Notes under the pieces: generated by a model
Seen by the model: only the letters and a program-made list of their open reading frames with translations
Database searches by the model: none
What the model was told of the DNA's origin: nothing
Part shown: one piece after another, positions 36,638-45,678 of the stretch
Position numbering within the stretch: the stretch's first letter is position 1
Layout of the letters: each line of letters starts with the position of its first letter
Assembly: GCA_017601395.1 (NCBI GenBank)
Contig: JAFNIQ010000005.1
Location: 1 to 56,090 of the forward strand
Length of the DNA stretch: 56,090 bases
Source of the DNA: Candidatus Brockarchaeota archaeon
Lineage (GTDB): Archaea > Thermoproteota > EX4484-205 > JAAOZP01
Direction: 5' to 3'
Translations under genes and position numbers: made by a program

Positions 36638-37300
36638 ATGATACAGGAGTTAAGAAAAAAGTTCACGGATTCGATAGAATATCTTCGCAAGATGAGTTTC
36701 TTTCAAGATTACTCTGAATTATCCTCGGAGGAAATCTTCAACGAGATACTTAAGGGTGAAATTACATACGCATATTGGTGGGAAGAGTGGGAGCGGAGGA
36801 AACCTCGTCTCCGAGGACCTCTCCATCACATCATGGAAGGATATGAGGAGGAATTGATGAAGGCCAGCGATGCCTCCATAGACTATATCATAATTCCATT
36901 CGATACTAAGAGAACGGTGACGGAGGACTATGAGACATGGTTGGGTAAGGGGTTAGGCATAACTATGTTGAAAAGGTATGCCAAGATATCTCGAGGGGTC
37001 TTCCAGCCTAAGGACATAGAGGAGGAGTGTAGCTTTCCCAATTTCGATCCCGAGTTGGGAAAGGAATGGTTCTCCTACAAAGTTTACTTTATCTTCATGA
37101 ACGAGAGACATTACACAAAAATCATCCTATGGCACGATTTCTTCGAGGATCTCGGTCTGAAAAAGATAAATGAGTTGATAAAGGATACAGGATATCAATA
37201 TTATCGCATTGATCATGAACTAGTCATGGTTGTAGTGCTGACTGAGGAGGAGGCAAAAAAACTAATGAAGGAGAGGAACTGGAGGTTCCGCCCGGTCTAG
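36638..37300 (+). CDS. Unknown 220-residue protein abutting the giant gene
   Basis: Soluble and acidic, with an aromatic-rich segment (EITYAYWWEEWERRKPRLRG) and a beta-rich C-terminal half (WFSYKVYFIFMNERHYTKII). No family recognised. Its stop codon is directly adjacent to the stop of the convergent giant protein gene (37300/37301), and both are inside the interval bracketed by the duplicated segment. TGCTTAAATATC about 35 bases upstream is the likely TATA. An immunity or partner role for the giant protein is possible but only inferred from position. Confidence 0.55.
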   Translation: MIQELRKKFTDSIEYLRKMSFFQDYSELSSEEIFNEILKGEITYAYWWEEWERRKPRLRGPLHHIMEGYEEELMKASDASIDYIIIPFDTKRTVTEDYETWLGKGLGITMLKRYAKISRGVFQPKDIEEECSFPNFDPELGKEWFSYKVYFIFMNERHYTKIILWHDFFEDLGLKKINELIKDTGYQYYRIDHELVMVVVLTEEEAKKLMKERNWRFRPV

Positions 37301-40300
37301 CTATCCCACTGGCTTGTGATAATAGACTGTTGTTCCGCCGATTATGTCGAAGTAAACGACAACGGCCCAGTAGCCCTCGATCTCACCAGGCCCGATGATC
37401 ACGGGGTTACCGTTACCATCAGTGAATTGAAGTTTGCCTCCCTTACTGAATAATTCATTAATCGAGTTCTTATATTTTATCGCGTCTTCTGTGGCACTAT
37501 CGAGATAATCGCCGATGAGATTCGAACTCTTAGTTGATTTGATCGAAATGATTATGTACTCACCACTTAACTTTCTACGGAGTATCACATCCAGCTCTCC
37601 CGTCTCAGTTGGCACTCTCGTGCGCACGAATTCCGTATCCTCTAGCCCAGATATCTGATTGTTTATTGCTGCATTTGCAAATATTTCCTCCCCAAAGCTT
37701 CCCAATGCCTTCGGTGAGGCATCCACGATCTCTTGGAGTTGCTCCGGGACTAGCATTGAGAGTGACCTGTGCCATATTTCGACGCTCTTTAGCACCGTAA
37801 TGTCATCAGGTATTTTAACTAGAAGTTCGCTAGTACTACCCATAGCAAATTTTTTCCTACCGGAGCTGGTTTCGTAACATGCTAGTAGCAGCAACTCGCC
37901 GCTTCCAACCCTATGCCTTAGGTCCTGAACGTTATCATATCCAAAGATTTCCTCCAGCTCTTCAATTAAAGAGATACTTGATTGACCTCTCTTTAGCTGG
38001 ATATTAAGCTCATAAGCCCCCCACACGTTCCAGTCCTTGATATGAATTGGAACTTTCATCGGATGAGGCTTTCCATATTCATAGTCTATAATCAGCGTGT
38101 TCCCCTCAACTCTAAATTCAATAACAGGATGCGCCTGTCCCCCGATAAGAACAGAAACAGTCTTGTCCTCATGGAATATAAGATATGTCTCGCGTCCCCC
38201 TTGCTTTCCGATGCTCTTATTTTTGAGCTTTACCTTCACGGATGCCCTATGATTATTACTCCACGTACTCGGCTCAACTTCCCCTAGTTCTATCTTCCCC
38301 CATGAGCCGTCCGGCCTCATTATCCAGAAACCTTCAGAAAAGCTGAAACGGTAGTTATTACCTATACACTTGAAATTTAATACGTAATTATATTGGAGGA
38401 TGGTGACTTCCACGTCCTCTCCTACTAGCTCGGCCTTAAACTCTTTTGGAATGGTAGTGTGAAGCTTGCTGGCCGCATTCTTCTTATGGCTCCACTCAAA
38501 AATCTTCCCATCTTTTCTCTTCACCCTTATTAAGTAAATCCCTGGCTCTAGCGTAATGTCCGATCTGCTGATCACACCATAATCGGGCACGGTTTCACTA
38601 AACTTGGCGAGGACTACTTCGATATCGGCCTTCACCCTGAGCAATATCTCCTCAAACTTGAGTCTAAGTTCCTCGGGCGATAGCTCTGCAATCTTTGATA
38701 ACAGCTCTGCCATCGCCTTTAGCCTTTGCTCGTCGAGTTTCGGCAACATTTCCACAAGGCTTTCCACCCATGCATTGAAGGCTTCTGAGTTCTTCAAGAT
38801 TATCGTGATCAGCACGTCGGCCATGATCTTGCCATATTGCCGTATTCCAACGACCTTAACATATTTATCGAGGAAATCAAGTCCATTCTTGGAGGAGCTC
38901 ATCTTAGTCAGGACGCCCTTAAGGTCCTCAAGCCGATCCTTCTCTAGGTTCAGCTCCGCCAGTTCTAATATAGTCTCGGCCGCCTTATCCATTTCCTCCG
39001 CATCGAGCTCCTTCATCAACTCCACGATGATTTTCGCCGCGCTGCTCGATGTTGATAATATCCGAAGGTAGCCATCAAGGAGCTTAACAGTGCTCTCGGA
39101 ATTTCTGAGATTAATCAGCACCCTTCTGAAGACAGTGAGCTCGCTCTCATCAAACTCGAGAAACTTAGGGATTATCTCAGTGATTACTTTCTTCAATAGC
39201 TCTGAATCTTTAATGTTGCCTGTTAACTTCAGGAATTCTTCAGCAAGTCCCCTGTCTTTACTACTTATTTCTTGAATATCCTTGAGGAACTTCTCGAGCT
39301 TCTCATGCCCTAGGTTCTTAATTGACTCCCCATACGCCCTAATTAAGCTGAAGAAAGTTTCTTCCCTAAGCCCCAATCTCCCCGATATCTCCAGCGCCCT
39401 ATCTACATAATCTTCAGGAGATCCCATGTTATCCAGCACAGATTTGATAGATGGCTCATTCTCCACGATTGAGCCTAAGTATTTCGTAAAGCCTTCGCTT
39501 TGCTCAAAAATCGCGATCATGCATGCGAGTCTCCTTGCCACGAGTCTAGCTCTCACCTGCTTGATTAGTAAGGCTCCGAGATCCCATATCGCTGGAGTTA
39601 ACCAGTTGTAGATTCCCCTCAATACCTCCTTTATCTTTCCACCTAGGGAGAGGAGCTTTGGCCCATGGCTGAGGAACTTGTAAAAGATCACCTCGTATTC
39701 TATCAGGGAGGTCGCGGCCCCGACCAGTCTTCCTATTGCCCTCCCTTTCTCGTATTCGGTTGCATCCTCTCTGCCAAATGCTATAAATATGTCTCTCACC
39801 GTGATGTCTGCGAGGAGGTCGAGCCCGGTGTTCCCCATGACGAGTAATTGGCTCTCCTTTACCTTCTCCTTAAGCCTCTGGAAGAAAGAATAGGTCCGCA
39901 TATACCCGAAGTAGGAGGCTCTCTGTGAGAACCCTTCGAACTCCTCAGCAACTTTATCCATCACTGCATAAGTTGAGTAAGCGTCAAACAATTCCCTGAC
40001 GTTCGCTAGCGTGCCTACCATTAGACCTATGAGCACTCCTGTTGTAACTATCTTTTTTACGTAATGAAGCAGAGAGCCTCCAGCAGTCGGTATTGCCAGT
40101 ATGATCATTACTGTTGCGGTGATTATTATCCCGGGCAGTTTTTCCTGGACTCCATCCCAGAAGCCCTTCCAGAATTCTGAAACCTTACCCGCAGTACTCA
40201 CCAAGAGCGTTGAGATAATCCTGTTTCCGTATTTCAGGCGGATGAGAATTAAAGGGCTTGCGCTCTCAAGCTGAATAATGTTCATAGGGATTGAGCCATA

Positions 40301-42409
40301 GGCCGGGATGCTGAGGACACTGCTCTTCGGCAGAACTCCAACTATTGGTCCCTGGAGGACTTCGAGCTCGTAAGCCATATTCCTTGCAGCATAGTTCTTG
40401 ACTAAGACACCCTTAACCAGGTCTCCTTGGCATATGAGCGGACGGTAAATGAGCTCTATTGTTTTCCCATGCTTAACCCTTGTCGTGGCTTTGTTAAGAT
40501 CCCACTTCTTAACCCCCGTATCCTCATACTTATAGTCATAGTCTTCCCAGTTGCTATGCTTCAGTTGCTCGTAGAGATCATCGCTGACTGTTGCGATTTC
40601 AGACTGGTTGAGAACCTCCTCCTTTAACAGCTTAACCTCGTAGCCCGGTGGTATTCTGCTAGGCTCTAATCTCTCGTCTTCGTTTAAGTGAAAGAGCTTC
40701 TTAACTTCGTCCTCTCTCAAAACTCTTTCGCATAGGAAGCGGGGCTTAACGTCGAGGAGCATGTATCTCACTTCCGGAACCTTGGGGAAAATCTCCGCAA
40801 TGTTGCTCGCATTCCCTAAAGTCAGCGTGAAGCCATTGGGGGAGATGGGGATTAAGCTTAGTCCGTCGAAGAAACTCATGGATGGAGGTGCCAGACAATT
40901 CTTCATCAGGTAGAGCTTAACTTGCGTCGCACCCTGATAGCTGGGGACAAAGACCCTCTTGGTCTCCTCATAGCCTTCAACCTCTACTAAGTACGTCCTC
41001 CATTCCTCCGGAGTTACGAAGTTTGTGGTCGAGATCGTTATAAGCGCTGTGTTCGCATGCTTCCTCCCCTCAAGATCGTAGTAGACCGCTGTAACGTTAA
41101 CTTTAGCGATGGGAGTGAGAAGCTTGGTTATTACGTTTCCTTCCCAGGTGTGCCAGACCCTTCCGACGTCAAGCTGCTTCTCCTCAACATCGCCGGTTAT
41201 GAATAGCTTAACGTCTCTGGCCTCCTGCCCGCCGGTGTTCACCAAAGTTATCGTGAGGTTCGCGAACTTAGCTAAGGCCTTGGCTTCGAGCTCAACCCTC
41301 AGCTTAGGAGCCTCAGGTAAAACTGTTATGACGTAGGTTACTGTTTTCCCACCGTTCCAGAACACTACGTCCAAGCTCTTGGGCTCGACGACGGCAAAAT
41401 AGATGGTAATCTGGTAGACTCCTGGCCTCTTAGCTCTAAGGTATAGGTATGATGCTGGGCATCCCGAGCCATATGAGAAGCCAACTGGAGGGGGAGTCCA
41501 CGCTTCAAACGCTTCTTCGTCCGAAAACCTTGCTCCAAGCAGGACCCTGAAGCCTTTAGCCTCCTGAGGATTCCTTATCTGAGCACTTATCGTTATTACA
41601 TCTCCCATTTTGACCTTCGTAGATGAGATCCCCGTGTCAACGACAAGGGGATCATGTGCGGGGAGCAGGACTCTGAACTCGCATACCTGTGACTCTACTG
41701 CTTCACGCGTCTCCTCGAAGTGACCAGACACAGCAATGATAAAGCTCTCAAAGCCAAAGTTACCTTGGGTTAAGTTAGAAAAGAGCCCGATGTTCATCCT
41801 AACCGTCTTGTTGAACACCTTCCCGGTCTTCAGGTCGATGAAGGTGAGAGTGTAAGCATCGGGGTCGACGACCCTAACCAGGTAGGTTCTTCTCTTGGGA
41901 TACCTATAGAGGATGTGGAAGAGGTTGGTTCCGTTGCTCTCATACTTTATCGAGTCTGCGTCAACATCTTTTCCATGAATATCAACCACACTATAGGGAA
42001 TTTCTACGGATACGCTTCCATCGTTGCTTTGGCAAACCTGAATTTCATCATACTTGGGGATTATCGTGTAGTTCTTGAACTCGTAGCTTATCCGCGACGG
42101 TAGCTCCAGAGTGTCATTAGCGTCGATCATCGCTCTTTGTATCCCATCCTTCGAATAACCTTCCGAAACTAGTTGGGCCACAAAGAGCCAAAGCCTTTTC
42201 GCAAGATCAGTCGGAAAACCTTCTGGTATAATGAAATTAGCTTCGGTTATTGAGCCGCTGGGTATTTGTCCTCTCTCAAGTTCTTCCTCAATCTCCTTGA
42301 GAGCAGCTAATGCATTCGCCTCTCCTCCGCGAACCCTGACGTATAGCATGGTATCAAAGTGTGAGGTTAGTATGAGGATTAAGATGATTATAGCTAGTAC
42401 CCTACGCAT
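37301..42409 (-). CDS. Giant membrane/surface protein with C-terminal nuclease-like domain
   Basis: About 1,702 residues from the ATG at 42409, which overlaps the end of the upstream gene; the frame is open to 42442. Order: N-terminal hydrophobic segment (RRVLAIIILILILTSHF); ~750 residues outside with immunoglobulin-like/CARDB-like beta domains (DVITISAQIRNPQEAKGFRV, LTITLVNTGGQEARDVKLFI); two membrane helices at ~775-825 (PGIIITATVMIILAI, GVLIGLMVGTLANV); ~450 residues of helical repeats; a beta domain; and a final ~130 residues with FGEEIFANAAI, TGELDVILRR and YIIISIKST, the layout of a restriction-endonuclease-like fold, though the usual Glu before x-Lys is Ser. The combination resembles polymorphic toxins. 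Function unproven. Confidence 0.65.
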   Translation of the reverse strand: MRRVLAIIILILILTSHFDTMLYVRVRGGEANALAALKEIEEELERGQIPSGSITEANFIIPEGFPTDLAKRLWLFVAQLVSEGYSKDGIQRAMIDANDTLELPSRISYEFKNYTIIPKYDEIQVCQSNDGSVSVEIPYSVVDIHGKDVDADSIKYESNGTNLFHILYRYPKRRTYLVRVVDPDAYTLTFIDLKTGKVFNKTVRMNIGLFSNLTQGNFGFESFIIAVSGHFEETREAVESQVCEFRVLLPAHDPLVVDTGISSTKVKMGDVITISAQIRNPQEAKGFRVLLGARFSDEEAFEAWTPPPVGFSYGSGCPASYLYLRAKRPGVYQITIYFAVVEPKSLDVVFWNGGKTVTYVITVLPEAPKLRVELEAKALAKFANLTITLVNTGGQEARDVKLFITGDVEEKQLDVGRVWHTWEGNVITKLLTPIAKVNVTAVYYDLEGRKHANTALITISTTNFVTPEEWRTYLVEVEGYEETKRVFVPSYQGATQVKLYLMKNCLAPPSMSFFDGLSLIPISPNGFTLTLGNASNIAEIFPKVPEVRYMLLDVKPRFLCERVLREDEVKKLFHLNEDERLEPSRIPPGYEVKLLKEEVLNQSEIATVSDDLYEQLKHSNWEDYDYKYEDTGVKKWDLNKATTRVKHGKTIELIYRPLICQGDLVKGVLVKNYAARNMAYELEVLQGPIVGVLPKSSVLSIPAYGSIPMNIIQLESASPLILIRLKYGNRIISTLLVSTAGKVSEFWKGFWDGVQEKLPGIIITATVMIILAIPTAGGSLLHYVKKIVTTGVLIGLMVGTLANVRELFDAYSTYAVMDKVAEEFEGFSQRASYFGYMRTYSFFQRLKEKVKESQLLVMGNTGLDLLADITVRDIFIAFGREDATEYEKGRAIGRLVGAATSLIEYEVIFYKFLSHGPKLLSLGGKIKEVLRGIYNWLTPAIWDLGALLIKQVRARLVARRLACMIAIFEQSEGFTKYLGSIVENEPSIKSVLDNMGSPEDYVDRALEISGRLGLREETFFSLIRAYGESIKNLGHEKLEKFLKDIQEISSKDRGLAEEFLKLTGNIKDSELLKKVITEIIPKFLEFDESELTVFRRVLINLRNSESTVKLLDGYLRILSTSSSAAKIIVELMKELDAEEMDKAAETILELAELNLEKDRLEDLKGVLTKMSSSKNGLDFLDKYVKVVGIRQYGKIMADVLITIILKNSEAFNAWVESLVEMLPKLDEQRLKAMAELLSKIAELSPEELRLKFEEILLRVKADIEVVLAKFSETVPDYGVISRSDITLEPGIYLIRVKRKDGKIFEWSHKKNAASKLHTTIPKEFKAELVGEDVEVTILQYNYVLNFKCIGNNYRFSFSEGFWIMRPDGSWGKIELGEVEPSTWSNNHRASVKVKLKNKSIGKQGGRETYLIFHEDKTVSVLIGGQAHPVIEFRVEGNTLIIDYEYGKPHPMKVPIHIKDWNVWGAYELNIQLKRGQSSISLIEELEEIFGYDNVQDLRHRVGSGELLLLACYETSSGRKKFAMGSTSELLVKIPDDITVLKSVEIWHRSLSMLVPEQLQEIVDASPKALGSFGEEIFANAAINNQISGLEDTEFVRTRVPTETGELDVILRRKLSGEYIIISIKSTKSSNLIGDYLDSATEDAIKYKNSINELFSKGGKLQFTDGNGNPVIIGPGEIEGYWAVVVYFDIIGGTTVYYHKPVG

Positions 42410-43583
42410 CTTTTCCAAACCCCTTTTCTTTGAGGCTGGCACTACGCATTCCTTTTACAAATATGATGAACAAAGAGATTGTAAAAACTGCTAAGGAGAC
42501 CGTTAAGAACCTCATCATATTAAGTTCTTCGGCTAGCTTCTTGGCTTCCTCAACTTCATTTAGACATCTCTTTTCATAAGCCTCAAGCGAAGCTTTTAGA
42601 ACGGTTATTTCAACCTCCTTGTTGTGGAGCTTATGTCCAAAGGTTTCTCGCTCCAGCCTAGAGTTATTCAGCATCGCCTTCAGGAACTTGTTCTCATCTA
42701 TAAGCCGGAGATATTTGGAGAAGATGGTTTCGCTGAGCTTGACAGTTAGAGTTGAGGTCGAGTTTAAGGTTCTAGCGCTCAGCATAAGCCTAACTGGTTC
42801 CTTGAGACCTGAGAACATTGACCAGTTAAGCATCACATTGTAAAACCCATATTCATATGTTACTTCATGATCCTTTATTAATGAGTCAGCTTGTAGAGTT
42901 GCCTTAACTTCCGCGATATTACCTGAAGCAACTATCCTAAACGTGAGCTTAAAGCCCTCTTCTCTTACGGAAATAGAATCTACAATTATCTCAGCAAATT
43001 CGACCGCTTCCTCTCCTTCAACCCTTATCATTGCACTTCCCTCCTCATACTTCTTCAATCCTTGCCTGTAACAGTCAACAAGGAAGCTTCTTCCAGAAAT
43101 CATATCACTGTCAACTGCGACCCAAAGCTGAGTCCCATTGGGCTCAAGCATGGGGTAGACGCATACGTAGAAATTGCCATTCACGACGACGTTTGGCAAT
43201 GGGACCTTAGCCCAATCCAGGGTCGCGTTCTCAAAGTGGTTGGAGATGAGGATGGAAGACCTGAAAATCGCGTTAAAATCGCTATCCCTCACCTCTATGA
43301 TGAAAGATTTCTCGCCCTTGACCAATGCGAAGCCGTAGATGAGAAGAGCGGTTATCCTCCACCTAAGGGCGGGGGGAGTGAATTTAACGGCCATCCCGTT
43401 GGGATAGTAATCGCTCCAGAAGCATTCCGCACCCCCATCGTCATAACGCAATAGTAGACTTGAATCGGGATAGATGCATGGGGTTTGAGCCAGCATCAAT
43501 AGGGACAGAAGCGCGATCTTCATTGCTTGAGCCGCGGATTTTATCTTTCCTCCAGTCCTTGATTTATCGGCCTCGCTCCTCAT
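42402..43583 (-). CDS. Secreted, membrane-anchored protein upstream of the giant gene
   Basis: From the ATG at 43583 the product has ~393 residues: a basic N terminus and signal peptide (MKIALLSLLMLAQTPCIYPD), a beta-sandwich-like domain (LLRYDDGGAECFWSDYYPNG) resembling sugar- or ligand-binding jelly rolls, a second beta domain, a coiled coil (LRLIDENKFLKAMLNNSRLE) and a C-terminal membrane helix (FLTVSLAVFTISLFIIFVKG). The frame opens at 43751, but a TATA element (43610-43619) ~30 bases upstream favours 43583. Overlap with the next gene indicates an operon, so this protein is probably a partner of the giant protein. Confidence 0.65.
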   Translation of the reverse strand: MRSEADKSRTGGKIKSAAQAMKIALLSLLMLAQTPCIYPDSSLLLRYDDGGAECFWSDYYPNGMAVKFTPPALRWRITALLIYGFALVKGEKSFIIEVRDSDFNAIFRSSILISNHFENATLDWAKVPLPNVVVNGNFYVCVYPMLEPNGTQLWVAVDSDMISGRSFLVDCYRQGLKKYEEGSAMIRVEGEEAVEFAEIIVDSISVREEGFKLTFRIVASGNIAEVKATLQADSLIKDHEVTYEYGFYNVMLNWSMFSGLKEPVRLMLSARTLNSTSTLTVKLSETIFSKYLRLIDENKFLKAMLNNSRLERETFGHKLHNKEVEITVLKASLEAYEKRCLNEVEEAKKLAEELNMMRFLTVSLAVFTISLFIIFVKGMRSASLKEKGFGKDA

Positions 43584-43609
43584 ATCATTAGAGGAGGTTT
43601 GAGGATATG

Positions 43610-43619
43610 TTTTTATAGC
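43610..43619 (-). promoter_or_regulatory. TATA element of the surface-protein operon
   Basis: GCTATAAAAA on the minus strand, 27-36 bases upstream of the ATG at 43583. It drives the two-gene module. Confidence 0.6.
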
Positions 43620-43639
43620 ATGAGGTAAGCGAAAATTTC

Positions 43640-43654
43640 CGCTGACAGTCAGCG
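43640..43654. promoter_or_regulatory. Inverted repeat upstream of the module promoter
   Basis: CGCTGAC-A-GTCAGCG, a perfect 7-base inverted repeat around one base, ending ~21 bases upstream of the TATA element. Its position suits an activator site. Confidence 0.5.
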
Positions 43655-43867
43655 AGAATTTACCAACGGAAGATTTATATAGTAGCTTCCATCGTTGAGC
43701 CCAAAATCGCCATTTTAAACTCAGTGCATTTTGACTAAAGAAAATGCGCATCCCATATCCAGCTAGCTCCCTTGAGGACTACACGTCAAGTTCATAAACC
43801 TCTACGCTGTCAACCTTAAGCCTGAAATGCCTGTCCACCACCTACTTAAACCGTCTGGAATAGCATG

Positions 43868-44119
43868 TGCTAGAAGCTCTCGCTGTACGGGCCCTCGCTC
43901 GCTAACACTAGGTCTATCCTACTGAAGATCGTTACGACGGCATCCCTAGTTATTCCAGCCACCAAGCCAGTTTTTCTATGCGCGATTACGATGTACCATA
44001 TGTTCCCATGTTTAAGATATTCTGTAAACAGGCCTGCTTCATTCATAAGGTTCTCCGTCGAGGAGATTATTCCACTAATAGAGGAATCTGAAGCGTCCAA
44101 ACCTGAGAGGAAAGCCTAG
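43868..44119 (+). pseudogene. Partial second copy of the 35885-36583 gene with internal inversion
   Basis: Homologous to the last ~75 codons of the gene at 35.9-36.6 kb. The left flank (LSLYGPSLANT) and right flank (PASFIRFSVEEIIPLIEESE) are in the forward orientation with roughly 85% identity; the centre, 43912-44032, is inverted. If the centre is turned back, the frame becomes continuous through SLFTEYLKHGNIWYIV to a stop at 44117-44119. The N-terminal part is absent: homology ends just left of 43868. Confidence 0.85.
43912..44032 (-). repeat. 121-bp segment, copy 2 (inverted)
   Basis: The reverse complement of 36388-36508 with one mismatch (G to A at its tenth base). Junctions are sharp: CACTAG|GTCTATCC on the left and AAACAGG|CCTGCTTC on the right, and at each the flank agrees with copy 1. 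Confidence 0.9.
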
Positions 44120-44164
44120 GCACGTCCATCTTCAACGCCTCCTTTAAAATAAAAGTCTAAGGTT

Positions 44165-44755
44165 CTATATATTGGAGAGTAGAGCATCGTATTCCTCGTC
44201 GGTTAAAGCGTCGAGTTTCTTAAGGCTTCCCACCAGGCTTTTAAAATCGATCAACTCGTGCAACGTTATTCCCTTGCTTCTCAGCCTCTCCGCAGCACTC
44301 TTGCTCTGACACATTATTACGGCAGCCTGCTCAACAACCCCTCCTTCTGAAACGATTTTACTGGCCGTCCCCAGTATCTGCCTGCCTGTCACGACGGAGT
44401 CATCGATGACTAGAACCCTATCCCCCATTTTCAACGGTCCCTCCACAAGCTTCCCCCTGCCTCTTTCCCTAATGAGCAGCATAGGCTTACGTGTCTTGAC
44501 GCAGAGGAATGACGCGTAGGGTATTCCGGCCAACGGTACTCCTGCGACGAACTCGAAGCTGTTCAACCCGACTTTCTCCCTAACGACTCTGAGAAGCCCT
44601 GATGCGACCCGGAGGAAAACAGGCGGATGGCTTAGAATCGTAGTCAGGTCGAGTACGAACGGTTGTAGAACCCCTTCATCAGTTTTATCAGGCCATGTTA
44701 AGAAGCCGCCTGTTTTAACGAGGGTTTTCGCCACGAGGTCGACTAACCTGTACAA
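44165..44755 (-). CDS. pyrE: Orotate phosphoribosyltransferase
   Basis: Forms OMP from orotate and PRPP. The PRPP motif VLVIDDSVVTGRQI is clear, with FVAGVPLAGIPYASFLC and the loop MLLIRERGRGKLVEGP typical of OPRT. 196 residues, normal. The start is a TTG with an AT-rich CTTAAAG about 20 bases upstream and GCTTAAAGATA ~40 upstream. Confidence 0.88.
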   Translation of the reverse strand: MYRLVDLVAKTLVKTGGFLTWPDKTDEGVLQPFVLDLTTILSHPPVFLRVASGLLRVVREKVGLNSFEFVAGVPLAGIPYASFLCVKTRKPMLLIRERGRGKLVEGPLKMGDRVLVIDDSVVTGRQILGTASKIVSEGGVVEQAAVIMCQSKSAAERLRSKGITLHELIDFKSLVGSLKKLDALTDEEYDALLSNI

Positions 44756-44892
44756 ATGGTTTCCCGCTTTAAGTGTAGTAGCTTATCTTTAAGCCTTTCC
44801 AACCGGTTAAAACAACAACCGTAAAGAGGATACGTTGTGCATTAAGACTGTCTTTAAGCTAAATGCTCGCTCAGCATCGTTTCTAAAATGCC

Positions 44893-45591
44893 TTACTGGC
44901 CGATTCTATATATGAAAGGCTCCCCGACTTTAAGTATTACTATCCCTATTTTCAAGCCTTTCCTCTTCACGGAGCGTTGAAAAACGGCAAGGTCCTCGCC
45001 GTGGTAGGGTATAACTATTTTAGAGTTGGAGTTTTCAGCGGATTCAACCCATGAGGCGGCGTTAAGCATAGGGTTGAAGCCTACTGGTATGAACGTTATG
45101 TCAGGCTTCTCCTCCATAGTCACCTTTTTCAAAGCCTTTGACACTGGGGAGGAGCCTGTCTGGAAAATCTTACACCCGTTTTCAAGCGTAACCATGTATG
45201 TTACTGGCGTTGAAGCCTCGGAATTTTCACTCGGATATGATTTGATTATAAGCCCGTTGCTTACGAGCAGCTTGTTAGGCTTGGCTGCAATAAGCATCTC
45301 CTTAGGGATATGCGACCGGAGAATCCTGTAGCTTGTTTCATCAGCGATTATTTTCCCAGACTTCTTTAGAAGGCAGAGCTCTGTTATCAGGTTCTCGTCG
45401 AAATGCTCAGGCTGCTCGTCGGTTATCAGGGTGTAGTCTACAGGCTCGACTTCGCCGACGTTTATCTCGGAGGGGTTGAAGAGTAGTCTTTGCGTCTGGG
45501 TTGCAACGTATACGCATGAGTATTTGTTCAACCATGTTAACACTACTTCTGATTTACTGGGTCTAACAGTATTCAAGACCGTGTTTCCCAA
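44893..45591 (-). CDS. Metallo-beta-lactamase-like protein, metal motif degenerate
   Basis: 232 residues with the UlaG/MBL layout: ITDEQPEHFDENLITEL stands where active members have THxHxDH, and DITFIPVGFNPMLNAASW ... VIPYHGEDL matches the late strand and histidine. Two of the three N-terminal metal histidines are lost, so it probably does not hydrolyse in the usual way. Function unknown. It is a single gene between pyrE and the reductase. Confidence 0.6.
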   Translation of the reverse strand: MGNTVLNTVRPSKSEVVLTWLNKYSCVYVATQTQRLLFNPSEINVGEVEPVDYTLITDEQPEHFDENLITELCLLKKSGKIIADETSYRILRSHIPKEMLIAAKPNKLLVSNGLIIKSYPSENSEASTPVTYMVTLENGCKIFQTGSSPVSKALKKVTMEEKPDITFIPVGFNPMLNAASWVESAENSNSKIVIPYHGEDLAVFQRSVKRKGLKIGIVILKVGEPFIYRIGQ

Positions 45592-45678
45592 TTGGAGAAA
45601 CTTTTAGAAAAAAAGGGTAATAAGCATTTCCCCAAGCGACAATAGTTGAGAATAAGCTTCTACCGCTATAGAAACCGT

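Noticed and set aside
42402-43751. Longer start at 43751 for the secreted protein
   Set aside because: It would pass through the TATA element and put 56 residues before the N terminus; the start at 43583 fits the promoter.
43870-44100. Minus-strand 76-codon frame across the inverted copy
   Set aside because: It is a product of the inversion: its centre is the sense strand of the original gene and its ends are antisense.
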